64,000 nt of DNA from Beggiatoa alba B18LD (GTDB lineage Bacteria > Pseudomonadota > Gammaproteobacteria > Beggiatoales > Beggiatoaceae). Made by a program: the position numbers and the translations under genes. How positions within the stretch are numbered: the stretch's first letter is position 1; each line of letters opens with the position of its first letter. Location: the NCBI RefSeq assembly GCF_000245015.1, contig NZ_JH600070.1, forward strand, positions 2,899,511 to 2,963,510, read 5' to 3'. The notes under the pieces were generated by a model. The model had not been told where the DNA came from and made no database searches. It saw only the letters and a program-made list of their open reading frames with translations. Shown piece after piece: positions 54,594 through 63,643 of the stretch.

Positions 54594-56669
54594 ATGTCTG
54601 CCACTCAGGATTTATTAATCGAAATCGGGACGGAAGAGTTACCCCCGAAGCATCTTAAAACCTTATCAGAAGCCTTTTTATCGGGCATTTGTGAAGGCTT
54701 AGAAAATCAGCATATTCAATATAATATTGCCAATCCTTACGCCACCCCGCGCCGTTTAGCCGTTTTAGTTAAAGGCGTTGCCGTACAACAGCCTGATATT
54801 CCCGTTGAAAAACGCGGGCCCGCATTAGCCGCTGCGTATGATAAAGAAGGCAAACCCAGTAAAGCTGCTGAAGGTTTTGCGCGTTCCTGTGGGGTGGCGG
54901 TTGCTGATTTAGAAAAGTTAGAAACGGATAAAGGCGCGTGGTTAGTGTTTCGTACCTTGCAAAAAGGACAGGCGACAGTCGAATTATTAAACAATATTAT
55001 TAACAATGCCTTAGATGCATTACCGATTGCAAAACGGATGCGTTGGGGCAGTTCTGATTTTGCCTTTGTGCGCCCTATTCATTGGGTGTTAATCCTTTTT
55101 GGTCAGCAAGTGATTGAAACTGAAATTTTAGGGGTTAAGAGTGGCAACACGACACGCGGTCATCGTTTCCACCATCCGCAACCGATTGTTATTCCTAACG
55201 CGGATGATTATGCGAAATTGTTAGAGTCTGAAGGTTTTGTGATTCCTATTTTTTCCATTCGTCAACAACGAGTTAAGATTTTAGTTGAGGAAGCGGCGGA
55301 AATCTTAGGCGGGACAGCGGTGATAGACCCTGCTTTATTAGACGAAGTGACCAGTATTGTTGAAAACCCGTTTCCGATTACGGGCGAGTTTGAAAAAGAA
55401 TTTCTTGCCGTTCCACCTGAGGCATTAATCGCAACGATTAAGGGTAATCAAAAATATTTCCATGTTGTCGATGCACAAGAGAAATTAATGCCTTTTTTCA
55501 TTACCTTAAGTAATGTTCACAGCACGCAACCTGAATTGATTAAAGCGGGTAATGAAAAGGTGATTCGTCCGCGTTTAAGCGATGCGATGTTTTTCTGGAA
55601 ACAGGATAAAGCCAAGCCATTAGCCGAGCGTCAGGAACAGTTAAAAACGGTTATTTTCCAAGATAAATTAGGCAGTTTATTGGATAAGTCGCAACGGGTT
55701 GCCGTGACAGCGGGAATGATTGCGCAAAAGTTGGGCGCAAATCCGCAACAAGCACAGCGGGCTGCGTTGCTCAGTAAATGTGATTTAATGACGAATATGG
55801 TCAATGAATTCCCAGAGTTACAGGGCATTATGGGCGATTATTACGCCCGTCACGATGGCGAGGCGGAAGCCGTTGCGGTTGCCTTGCGTGAGCAATATAT
55901 GCCCCGTTTTTGGGGCGATACCTTACCGCAAACGCCTATCGGGCAAGCGGTGGCGATTGCGGATAAATTAGATACCTTAGTCGGTATTTTTGGTATCGGA
56001 CAAAGTCCGACAGGGGATAAAGACCCGTTTGGATTACGTCGTGCGACTTTGGGGATTTTGCGCATTGTGATTGAATGTGCGTTACCGCTGAATATTCGCA
56101 CCTTATTGCGGGAAGCTGAGAAAGCTTATCCGACAACGCTATTAACACAGAATACCAGTGAACAAGTATTCGAGTTTATGTTAGAGCGTTTACGCGGTTA
56201 CTATCAGGAACAAGGAATTAACAGCGATAGCATTGAGGCGGTTTTAAGTTGTCAACCTGAATCGCCTTTAGATGCGGATAGACGCATTCGTGCCGTTGCC
56301 AGTTTTCAACAATTGCCTGCTGCGGAAAGTTTAGCCGCTGCGAACAAGCGAATTCATAATATTTTGAAAAAGACAGAGGAGTCTTTCCCTGATCATCCTG
56401 TCTTTACCCACTTTACCGAAGAGGCGGAGCGGGTGTTATATAATCAACTAAATCATACTGCTGAAGCGATTAACCCTTTATTAGCACAAGGGGATTATCA
56501 AGCCAGTTTGCAACAACTCGCACAGCTACGCGATGCCGTCGACAGCTTTTTTGATAAAGTGATGGTGATGGTTGACGATGAGAAAGCTCGTCGTAATCGT
56601 TTAGCCTTATTACAAACTTTACGGGGATTATTCTTAAAAATCGCCGACATTTCTCGTTTACAGGGATAA
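54594..56669 (+). CDS. glyS: Glycyl-tRNA synthetase beta subunit
   Basis: 691 residues, standard length. N-terminal LLIEIGTEELPPKHLK, central HD-type domain and C-terminal anticodon-binding DALR domain (SFFDKVMVMVDDEKARRNRLALLQTL). Binds tRNA and completes the alpha2beta2 enzyme. A hairpin with a T run follows. Confidence 0.97.
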   Translation: MSATQDLLIEIGTEELPPKHLKTLSEAFLSGICEGLENQHIQYNIANPYATPRRLAVLVKGVAVQQPDIPVEKRGPALAAAYDKEGKPSKAAEGFARSCGVAVADLEKLETDKGAWLVFRTLQKGQATVELLNNIINNALDALPIAKRMRWGSSDFAFVRPIHWVLILFGQQVIETEILGVKSGNTTRGHRFHHPQPIVIPNADDYAKLLESEGFVIPIFSIRQQRVKILVEEAAEILGGTAVIDPALLDEVTSIVENPFPITGEFEKEFLAVPPEALIATIKGNQKYFHVVDAQEKLMPFFITLSNVHSTQPELIKAGNEKVIRPRLSDAMFFWKQDKAKPLAERQEQLKTVIFQDKLGSLLDKSQRVAVTAGMIAQKLGANPQQAQRAALLSKCDLMTNMVNEFPELQGIMGDYYARHDGEAEAVAVALREQYMPRFWGDTLPQTPIGQAVAIADKLDTLVGIFGIGQSPTGDKDPFGLRRATLGILRIVIECALPLNIRTLLREAEKAYPTTLLTQNTSEQVFEFMLERLRGYYQEQGINSDSIEAVLSCQPESPLDADRRIRAVASFQQLPAAESLAAANKRIHNILKKTEESFPDHPVFTHFTEEAERVLYNQLNHTAEAINPLLAQGDYQASLQQLAQLRDAVDSFFDKVMVMVDDEKARRNRLALLQTLRGLFLKIADISRLQG

Positions 56670-56677
56670 GCTTGTAT

Positions 56678-56708
56678 AAAAGGGGGCAAGGTTTATTGTC
56701 CCTTTTTT
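56678..56708 (+). terminator. Intrinsic terminator after glyS
   Basis: AAAAGGGGGCAA ... TTGTCCCTTTTTT forms a G/C stem followed by T6, starting nine bases after the glyS stop. Confidence 0.8.
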
Positions 56709-56755
56709 ATCACCTATATGACCCTTTTTCTTTTAGCAAATAAGTCTTTAACCCC

Positions 56756-57304
56756 ATGAAATTAGTCATTTTAGACCGCGACGGGGTCATTAACTTCGAT
56801 TCCAATGAGTACATTAAATCGCCCGATGAATGGCACGCAATACCCAATAGTTTGGAAGCCATTGCACGCTTAAATCAAGCAGGTTATCGCGTGGTTGTGA
56901 TTACCAATCAATCAGGCGTTGCGCGTGGTTTATTTACTTTGGAAGACTTAAACGCGATCCATAACAAAATGTATCAGCAATTGAGTGAAGTGGGTGGCAA
57001 TGTAGAGGCGGTTTTTTTCTGTCCGCATAGTACACAAGATAATTGTCAATGTCGTAAACCACGTGCGGGATTATTCCATAACTTAGCGGAGCGTTTAGGG
57101 ATTTCTTTAACGGGTGTGCCTGCAATCGGGGATTCATTGCGCGATTTACAAGCTGCGATTGCGTGCGGTGCAAAGCCGATTTTAGTGTTGACAGGCAAAG
57201 GCGAAAAAACCTTACAAGAATTAGATGGATTTGGCGATGTCGCTGTATATGACAATCTCGCCAGTGTTGTGGATGACCTCTTGAGTGAAAAACATGCAGA
57301 ATAA
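56756..57304 (+). CDS. gmhB: D-glycero-beta-D-manno-heptose 1,7-bisphosphate 7-phosphatase
   Basis: 182 residues. HAD motif LDRDGVIN, VVITNQSGVARG, zinc-binding CPHSTQDNCQCRKPRAG, and the acid motif IGDSLRDLQAA. Makes heptose for LPS inner core. The stop overlaps plsC by a few bases. Confidence 0.95.
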   Translation: MKLVILDRDGVINFDSNEYIKSPDEWHAIPNSLEAIARLNQAGYRVVVITNQSGVARGLFTLEDLNAIHNKMYQQLSEVGGNVEAVFFCPHSTQDNCQCRKPRAGLFHNLAERLGISLTGVPAIGDSLRDLQAAIACGAKPILVLTGKGEKTLQELDGFGDVAVYDNLASVVDDLLSEKHAE

Positions 57305-58061
57305 TAATTCAACCCCTTCAATTCCCGTTTTATATGCGCGGGCATTGGCTTTTTATTTAGGTATTGTCATGGCATTGTTGGTTTTTATGCCTTTATCGTT
57401 ACCGTTGGCATTGGTGCGTTATCCTTTGCGTTATCACATTATGACGCGCTTCGCCCATTTCTTTTTATGGTGGCTAGAAAAAACTTGCCAACTGACTTAT
57501 GAAGTGCAGGGCTTGGAAAATATTCCGAAAGATAAACCTGTGATTGTGTTAAGCAAGCATCAATCTGCTTGGGAAACCATTGCTTATGCGAAGATTTTGC
57601 CGTTTATGCAAGTGTGGGTATTAAAGAAAGAGTTGTTATGGATTCCTTTGTTTGGCTGGGGTTTAGCAACCATGCGTCCGATTGCGATTGAGCGGAGCAA
57701 TGTCCGCCGTTCTTTAGAGCAAATTATAGAGCAAGGGCGGAAACGCTTAGTCAGTGGCATTTCAGTGATTATTTTCCCCGAAGGCACACGGGTTGCACCA
57801 ACGGAACGCGGACGTTATACCGTCAGTGGGGCGTTATTAGCGGAAAAAAGCGGTTTTCCAGTATTACCCATTGCGCATAATGCAGGGGTTTATTGGCAAC
57901 GGCAGGGCTTTTTAAAATACCCTGGTAAGATTCAAGTGCATATCGGTACACTGATTAAAACCGAAGGTAAAACCGCTAAAGTGATTAATACGCAGGCTGA
58001 GGAATGGATTGAAAACGAAATGCCAAAATTAGTCACTACTTTGCCAACAGAAACGAATTAA
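57294..58061 (+). CDS. plsC: 1-acyl-sn-glycerol-3-phosphate acyltransferase
   Basis: About 255 residues from the ATG at 57294; a GTG three codons earlier is possible. N-terminal membrane segment (about 12-35), motif SKHQSAWET (HX4E variant of HX4D), FPEGTRVAP and a hydrophobic hairpin. Adds the second acyl chain in phosphatidic acid synthesis at the inner membrane. Overlaps gmhB; the gmhB-plsC pair is common near glyS. Confidence 0.93.
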   Translation: MQNNNSTPSIPVLYARALAFYLGIVMALLVFMPLSLPLALVRYPLRYHIMTRFAHFFLWWLEKTCQLTYEVQGLENIPKDKPVIVLSKHQSAWETIAYAKILPFMQVWVLKKELLWIPLFGWGLATMRPIAIERSNVRRSLEQIIEQGRKRLVSGISVIIFPEGTRVAPTERGRYTVSGALLAEKSGFPVLPIAHNAGVYWQRQGFLKYPGKIQVHIGTLIKTEGKTAKVINTQAEEWIENEMPKLVTTLPTETN

Positions 58062-58304
58062 TCATCATTTTTAGTGCGTTAAGTGCTTATTGTTTATAAG
58101 TTGATTTAAACAAGTTCTTTATGTCACAATAAAAATTAACATTTTTTCTTACAATGGGTTGAATAGTTTTATTGTCCATCTTGTCTTGCAAGGCAATGTT
58201 AATTAGTTGTTAGGGGCGAAAAACTGTTTAAATCCTTTATCTTCTTCAACGTGCGTTTACTGGCTGTAATACTTTCTCACAAACAGCTTGGAGTTTAGCT
58301 CACA
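58062..58304 (+). other. Intergenic leader of the LysM lipoprotein gene
   Basis: A 243-bp AT-rich gap between plsC and the LysM lipoprotein gene. No hairpin with a T run, repeat or clear consensus promoter was found. Confidence 0.3.
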
Positions 58305-59663
58305 ATGTATAGAACTCTAACTTTTGCAAAGCGATGGACAGTTTTAGGCTTAGCAATTACCGCGCTTATCAGTGGCTGTTCAACGGTTGAAACGACTGAA
58401 CCAACGCCGACAGATGATGGGTATCAAAGCGGATATCCGACTGATTATCCAACTGATATTTCTTTACCTGATAGCAGTGGCACACCCACTGCGGGCGGAC
58501 AATATTACACTGTCGTCGCGGGCGATACGCTCTATAGTATTGCGCGTCGTTACGGTACGGATTGGCGGGCGATTGCCACTGACAACGGCATCGTTCCTCC
58601 TTACGCGCTATCAGTGGGACAACAATTAATCGTCAGTGGTAGCAGTGGCGGTTACACAGGCGCAGTGACTGCGCCCGTCACAAGTTCACCTATACCACAA
58701 CCAACCCCAACCCCTAGTTATAGCTATCCCAGCACTAGCACAAATTATCCAAGTACTTCAACGACAACCAGTGGCGGAAATGTTCATATTGTGCAACGGG
58801 GTGAAAGCCTTTATGGCATCGCCCGCATGTATAACGTAGATTTTCGTAATCTTGCGGCTTGGAATAACATCCCTGAACCTTACACCATTTCTGTTGGTCA
58901 ACAACTGATTTTATATCCCTCAGGCACAACAGGCAGTACAACTGCGGCAGTTCCTGTGAGTAGTAGTCAAGGCTATGCATCTTCTCAAGGCACACATACC
59001 GTACAAGCTGGGGAAACTTTATATAGTATTTCCAAACGTTATGGTTATTCCGTGCAACAAATGGCGAGTTTAAATAATATCGCCCCGCCCTACACCTTAT
59101 CTGTTGGGCAAGTTCTTGTTGTGGGGAGTGCAGGTAATAGCAGTGCCGTTGCACAAGCCAGTTACCGCGCAACAACCAGTCGTACAACAGCCAGCAGTAG
59201 CGACCAATATCATACGGTTGCACAAGGCGATACTTTATACAATATCGCCCGCCGTTATGGCTTCACACCCGCAGATATTGCCAGCTGGAATAATATCGCG
59301 CCACCCTATTCGATTATATTGGGACAACGCCTGTTAGTATCGCCACCAAGTGCAAGCAGTTACGGGGCAAATGTTTCTAATAGCAATAGCAGTGCGAGCA
59401 CCTTAAAAACCCAAAGCGTTACCCGTCCAAGCACAACGACAACGAACACAGTAAAAAGCAACACAGCAACCAGTACAGACGCGAATACGAGCCGCAGTTA
59501 TACCCAACCTTATAATTATCACATGGTTGGACAAGGTGAAACCTTAGGCAGTATTGCAGAACGCTATGGCTTAACGACGCAAGAACTCGCCTTATGGAAT
59601 GGTATCGGTAGCCCTTACACGGTTTACCCTGGGCAACGCTTGCTTGTTATTCCCCCTAATTAA
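58305..59663 (+). CDS. Outer-membrane-type lipoprotein with five LysM domains
   Basis: 452 residues. Lipobox ISGC (Cys about 25). Five LysM units near 66-110, 161-204, 229-272, 304-347 and 406-450 (for example VAGDTLYSIARRYG, QRGESLYGIARMYN, QAGETLYSISKRYG, AQGDTLYNIARRYG, GQGETLGSIAERYG), separated by Ser/Thr/Pro-rich linkers. No catalytic domain is present, so it should bind peptidoglycan or tether a partner. NlpD lies directly downstream. A paralogous relationship to NlpD by gain of LysM repeats is likely. Confidence 0.85.
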   Translation: MYRTLTFAKRWTVLGLAITALISGCSTVETTEPTPTDDGYQSGYPTDYPTDISLPDSSGTPTAGGQYYTVVAGDTLYSIARRYGTDWRAIATDNGIVPPYALSVGQQLIVSGSSGGYTGAVTAPVTSSPIPQPTPTPSYSYPSTSTNYPSTSTTTSGGNVHIVQRGESLYGIARMYNVDFRNLAAWNNIPEPYTISVGQQLILYPSGTTGSTTAAVPVSSSQGYASSQGTHTVQAGETLYSISKRYGYSVQQMASLNNIAPPYTLSVGQVLVVGSAGNSSAVAQASYRATTSRTTASSSDQYHTVAQGDTLYNIARRYGFTPADIASWNNIAPPYSIILGQRLLVSPPSASSYGANVSNSNSSASTLKTQSVTRPSTTTTNTVKSNTATSTDANTSRSYTQPYNYHMVGQGETLGSIAERYGLTTQELALWNGIGSPYTVYPGQRLLVIPPN

Positions 59664-59679
59664 TAACGCATCTATCCTG

Positions 59680-59714
59680 AACAGACTTGTTTAACACTTA
59701 AACAAGTCTGTTTT
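59680..59714 (+). terminator. Hairpin between LysM lipoprotein gene and nlpD
   Basis: AACAGACTTGTTT...AAACAAGTCTGTT, a 13-bp stem with T's at the end, 17 bp after the LysM gene stop. It may limit read-through into nlpD-rpoS. Confidence 0.6.
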
Positions 59715-59743
59715 CCGCCATCCAACCTAAGAAGCTGTACGCC

Positions 59744-60616
59744 ATGTTTTCCGCTCGTCACCTCGTTATCTCCATCTGTGTTTTACTAACCCCTGCTTGT
59801 GGTAACAGTTTATTTTTATCCCGTCATGTCGATAAACCCACCCTGACAGGCACGAGTAATGACTTGAGCAGTCAGGCAACAGCGTCTATTACCTATACGG
59901 TTAAAAAAGGCGATACCCTCTCAGGCATTGCCCGCCAATACAACACCACCGCTAATGCCATTGCCAGTTACAATGGTTTTGCTATCTCTAAAGCCTTAAG
60001 TATTGGTCAAATTCTACGAATTCCTGTTAAAACCAGCACAACAACATCAACAACTCCACAACCCAGCCCTCCCAGTAAAACCACCACCGCTCCTGTTGTT
60101 GCCTCCCCCGCTCCCTCAACCGCAACGCCTAGTTATTCAGCCCCCAGCCCCTCAACAAGCACGCGCCAACCCATGCGCCAACTTTATCAAGGCTATCAAC
60201 AAGAAGCACAGGCAACCGTCAGCCCCTCGAATACAGGTAGTTGTTATCCTCCCGTTAAATGGCAATGGCCAACAGCGGGACGTATTTCTGCCAGTGTGTC
60301 ACCAGAAGGACGACGCGGAATTAAAATTGCGAGTCAACGAGGGCAAGCTGTGCGAGCAGCAGCAGCAGGCACGGTGGTTTATAGTGGAACAGGAACAAAT
60401 GGTTATCGTAACCTTATCATCCTACAACACAACACCGCTTACTACAGCGTCTATGCTGATAACCAACGCCTATTAGTACGAGAAGGCACACAAGTTGCGT
60501 CAGGACAATCGATTGCAGAAATGGGCACAGATAGCAATGGCGTTGCAGCACTACATTTTGAAATCAGATGTCGTACAAAAGCAGTTGATCCTTTGCTATA
60601 CCTGCCCCCATTATAG
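59744..60616 (+). CDS. nlpD: NlpD, LysM/M23-like murein hydrolase activator
   Basis: 290 residues. Lipobox-like PAC (about 19), one LysM (about 50-92, VKKGDTLSGIARQYN), a Ser/Pro/Thr linker, and an M23 (LytM) domain (about 175-288). The catalytic residues are degenerate: GIKIA in place of GIDIA, and ALHFEIR lacks the first His of HLHFE. This is the state expected of an amidase (AmiC) activator rather than an enzyme. The nlpD-rpoS order is conserved in gammaproteobacteria, and an rpoS promoter commonly lies within nlpD. Confidence 0.92.
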   Translation: MFSARHLVISICVLLTPACGNSLFLSRHVDKPTLTGTSNDLSSQATASITYTVKKGDTLSGIARQYNTTANAIASYNGFAISKALSIGQILRIPVKTSTTTSTTPQPSPPSKTTTAPVVASPAPSTATPSYSAPSPSTSTRQPMRQLYQGYQQEAQATVSPSNTGSCYPPVKWQWPTAGRISASVSPEGRRGIKIASQRGQAVRAAAAGTVVYSGTGTNGYRNLIILQHNTAYYSVYADNQRLLVREGTQVASGQSIAEMGTDSNGVAALHFEIRCRTKAVDPLLYLPPL

Positions 60617-60652
60617 TGTCAAACAAACACATCAGTTGCTGGTGAGGCAGAT

Positions 60653-61618
60653 ATGGATGACGACCCAATTGTACTAGAGGACGATACGGACATCCTTGAG
60701 GGTGACGACATACTCGATGTTGATAACCCCATCACGGAAGAGAACGAGCAAGAAGTTGCAGTACCGATGCACGACATTATTGATGGTGATCGGGATGCAA
60801 CACGGATTTATTTAAACGAGATTGGCTTCTCTGCACTACTAACCCCGCAGCAAGAAGTTGACTATGCCCGTCGCGCTCAAAAAGGCGATATGGATGCACG
60901 AAGAATGATGATAGTGGCAAATTTACGGCTCGTCGTAAAAATTGCCCGTCGTTATATGAATCGGGGTTTAGCATTACTAGACTTAATCGAAGAAGGCAAT
61001 TTAGGGCTGATTCGTGCCGTTGAAAAATTTGACCCTGAACGGGGCTTTCGTTTTTCAACCTATGCGACATGGTGGATTAAACAAACCATAGACCGTGCCT
61101 TAATGAATCAAACACGGACAATTCGCTTACCCATTCACGTGGTAAAAGAATTAAATATCTATCTACGTGCCGCCCGACAACTGTCGCAAAAGCTAGATCG
61201 AGAACCAACGCCCGAAGATGTTGCGCACGAGCTAGACCGCCCATTAGAAGATGTTAAACGCATGTTAGGGCTTAATGAACGGATAACGTCTGTTGATACG
61301 CCCCGCGCGAATGACTCAGAAAAGTCCCTATTAGACACGATTCCCGACGAGCAAAACCCCGACCCATCCGTCTTATTACAAGATGCGGACATGTTAAAAC
61401 ACATTGAATTGTGGCTTTCTCAACTCAATGAAAAACAAAGACGGGTTGTTGAGCGTCGATTTGGTTTAGATGGTGACGAAGTTGCGACACTGGAACAAGT
61501 CGGTCTAGAAATCGGCATAACCCGTGAAAGAGTCCGACAAATACAGCTAGAAGCCTTAAAACGCTTACGCGAAATCTTAGAAAAAGAAGGTTTTTCAGGT
61601 GAAGCGTTGTTTAAATGA
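60653..61618 (+). CDS. rpoS: RNA polymerase sigma factor RpoS (sigma-38)
   Basis: 321 residues. An acidic N-terminal extension, region 1.2 ([16 protein letters not shown]), region 2 ([43 protein letters not shown]), region 3 and region 4 ([26 protein letters not shown]). Controls stationary phase and general stress genes. The nlpD neighbour supports RpoS over RpoD. AGGC-like ribosome site just upstream. A strong terminator follows. Confidence 0.96.
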   Translation: MDDDPIVLEDDTDILEGDDILDVDNPITEENEQEVAVPMHDIIDGDRDATRIYLNEIGFSALLTPQQEVDYARRAQKGDMDARRMMIVANLRLVVKIARRYMNRGLALLDLIEEGNLGLIRAVEKFDPERGFRFSTYATWWIKQTIDRALMNQTRTIRLPIHVVKELNIYLRAARQLSQKLDREPTPEDVAHELDRPLEDVKRMLGLNERITSVDTPRANDSEKSLLDTIPDEQNPDPSVLLQDADMLKHIELWLSQLNEKQRRVVERRFGLDGDEVATLEQVGLEIGITRERVRQIQLEALKRLREILEKEGFSGEALFK

Positions 61619-61706
61619 CAACTGTTGTCGAGGATTTAAGCAGGCAAAATTGATAGAAGTCTATTAATCACACTCAAATGACTCAAAAACAGTACTTATA
61701 AACAGA

Positions 61707-61744
61707 AAACCCCTTGTGCCGTTTTTTACACAAGGGGTTTTTTT
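61707..61744 (+). terminator. Intrinsic terminator after rpoS
   Basis: AAACCCCTTGTG...CACAAGGGGTTT, 12-bp perfect stem with T7, about 90 bp after the stop. Confidence 0.9.
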
Positions 61745-61864
61745 ATGCTCAAGATAACCTGATTTCAAGATAAATACTACATAAACAACATACTACACAT
61801 TTAACAACTCACGATAAATATCATTATAAAAAAAATGGCACTCAAATTGCTCTATAGAAAACAG

Positions 61865-61937
61865 CTACACGGCGGATTGCTCCTACCCAGTCTTCGTGTA
61901 GTTAGGTAGTGTGGGTACTGGTCACACCTACACTACC
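61865..61937. other. Structured intergenic segment between rpoS and rpoH
   Basis: Two nested stems are visible: CTACACG (61865-61871) with CGTGTAG (61895-61901), and GGTAGTGT (61905-61912) with ACACTACC (61930-61937). Such stems can mark a small RNA or terminators for rpoH on the minus strand. No promoter for it was identified. Confidence 0.4.
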
Positions 61938-62056
61938 GCATTAATTTCTCAAATCGACATCCTGTCAAAACTGATGCACTTTTATAAAAAAGTGTAAACT
62001 TGCTGATTGAATCCTAACTATCCCATTAAGATAAATAAGAATCAGCGGGTTAAAAA

Positions 62057-62926
62057 TTACATCATCGCACTTAATAAATTCTTTTTCAGCTTCTTCATCG
62101 CATTATTCTCAATTTGACGAATCCGCTCAGCAGACACATTATACTGCTCTGCTAACTCTTGCAAGGTCGCTTTCTCATCCCCTAACCAACGTTTTTGCAA
62201 AATATCTTGGCTACGAGAATCTAATTGATTTAACGCCTGCTTTAACTGCCCATTACCATGCGCATCCCACTCGGCTTGCTCGATCATCGTTGCAGGATCA
62301 TAACGCACATCTTCCAAATAAGACGCGGGAGCTAACATTTCGTTTTCTTCATCCGCATCATTCGGCGCGTCAAAAGCCATATCGTGCATGGTTAAGCGTG
62401 TTTCCATTTCCAGCACATCCTTAGTGCTCACGCCTAAATCCTTAGCGACAGACTCCACTTCAGCATTGGTTAACCACCCTAAATGCTTTTTCGCGCTACG
62501 TAAGTTAAAAAACAATTTCCGTTGTGATTTCGTCGTTGCGACCTTCACAATTCGCCAGTTACGTAAAATATACTCATGAATTTCCGCACGAATCCAATGC
62601 ACAGCAAATGAAACCAAGCGTACCCCAACATTCGGATCAAAACGTTTCACCGCCTTCATTAACCCAATATTCCCTTCTTGAATCAGGTCAGCTTGAGGTA
62701 AACCATACCCACGATAACTGTGGGCGATGTGCATGACAAAACGTAAATGAGACATCACTAAAACACGGGCGGCTTCAAGGTCTTCACCCGTCCGCAAACG
62801 TTCTGCTAATGCGCGTTCTTCATCACTACTTAACATGGGAATCGCTCGGATAGCTTGAGCATACCCCTCGATACTTTGACCTGGGACAGCAAGTTGCAAA
62901 TTGAGCGTTAATGGCTGAGATGTCAT
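62057..62926 (-). CDS. rpoH: Heat-shock sigma factor RpoH (sigma-32)
   Basis: 289 residues. Contains the RpoH box [12 protein letters not shown], sigma region 2 ([18 protein letters not shown]) and region 4.2 ([24 protein letters not shown]). Directs heat-shock gene transcription. Convergent with rpoS. GAGGGGAG precedes the ATG. In E. coli ftsYEX lie upstream; not so here. Confidence 0.96.
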   Translation of the reverse strand: MTSQPLTLNLQLAVPGQSIEGYAQAIRAIPMLSSDEERALAERLRTGEDLEAARVLVMSHLRFVMHIAHSYRGYGLPQADLIQEGNIGLMKAVKRFDPNVGVRLVSFAVHWIRAEIHEYILRNWRIVKVATTKSQRKLFFNLRSAKKHLGWLTNAEVESVAKDLGVSTKDVLEMETRLTMHDMAFDAPNDADEENEMLAPASYLEDVRYDPATMIEQAEWDAHGNGQLKQALNQLDSRSQDILQKRWLGDEKATLQELAEQYNVSAERIRQIENNAMKKLKKNLLSAMM

Positions 62927-63026
62927 CGTAAATCTCCCCTCATAGTGTTTAAGGTATGCTTGGCATTCTGTCCAATTTGCGCGAAAAGTTAAGTAGATTT
63001 CTAACGCGCGATACAGATTTAAACTT

Positions 63027-63055
63027 AGTATAATACTCAGGTATTATTATGTCAA
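63027..63055 (-). promoter_or_regulatory. rpoH sigma-70 promoter with internal dyad
   Basis: Minus strand: -35 TTGACA (63055-63050), 17-bp spacer, -10 TATACT (63032-63027), about 100 bp before the rpoH start. A dyad TAATAC TCAG GTATTA (63031-63046) overlaps the spacer and could be an operator. Confidence 0.7.
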
Positions 63056-63056
63056 G

Positions 63057-63556
63057 CAAAAGTAAACTGCTAGTTTAGATTTTGTATAGTTTTGATTTTG
63101 CGTCAACTATACGGCTGAATAGGATTATTAAACACTCTGTCTAAGTCTTGTATAAGGTTAAAACCTTAGTCGTTGTCAACGCAACGATTGATAGTAAAAA
63201 CAAGATAAATGGGTAAGACAGAAGTTTAAGGGTTAGTGAATAGAATAAAGAGAAGGGAACAAAAAATAGACTATGTCCCCTTTATATCAACTTCGCACAG
63301 GCTGCAAAGCGTTTGATGATAAACGTGCTGGCTCTCAATCAATGTAGAGATATACTGAAGCATTAAGTGTAATATAACACAGCTTTTTTACTATCAGGAT
63401 TAATTTTTATTTATAAAAAGTAATTAAAAATCAAGGCATTTTCACTGAAAAATCACGGATAATTTATTGTTTTTTAGCATATTTATATATCGGAATTCTT
63501 CTATATTACTCTATTTAACGTAGATTAAAAATTATTTAACCCTTCAGATAAAAAAA
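63057..63556. other. 500-bp gap upstream of the rpoH promoter
   Basis: AT-rich. No open frame, tRNA or known RNA recognised. Short hairpins such as AAGGTTAAAACCTT (about 63157-63170) are present. Confidence 0.3.
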
Positions 63557-63624
63557 GACCTGCTAGGTTTTTAAAACCTAGCAGGTCTCTGTTTTACTTT
63601 TAGAAACACGCCGAACTCAGGTTA
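63557..63624. repeat. Nested-palindrome repeat, partial and inverted
   Basis: Core GACCTGCTAGG...CCTAGCAGGTC (63557-63587) with its T-run side on the left (AAAAAAG before the core) and terminal repeat CACGCCGAACTCAGGTTA at 63607-63624 on the right, so the copy is in the opposite orientation to the others. The large inner arms are lost. It sits 19 bp from the stop of the partial gene. Confidence 0.8.
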
Positions 63625-63643
63625 CCTTAAATTAAACAGTAAG

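Noticed and set aside
58735-59223. Minus-strand 162-residue frame within the LysM gene
   Set aside because: Shadow created by repetitive LysM linker sequence on the other strand.
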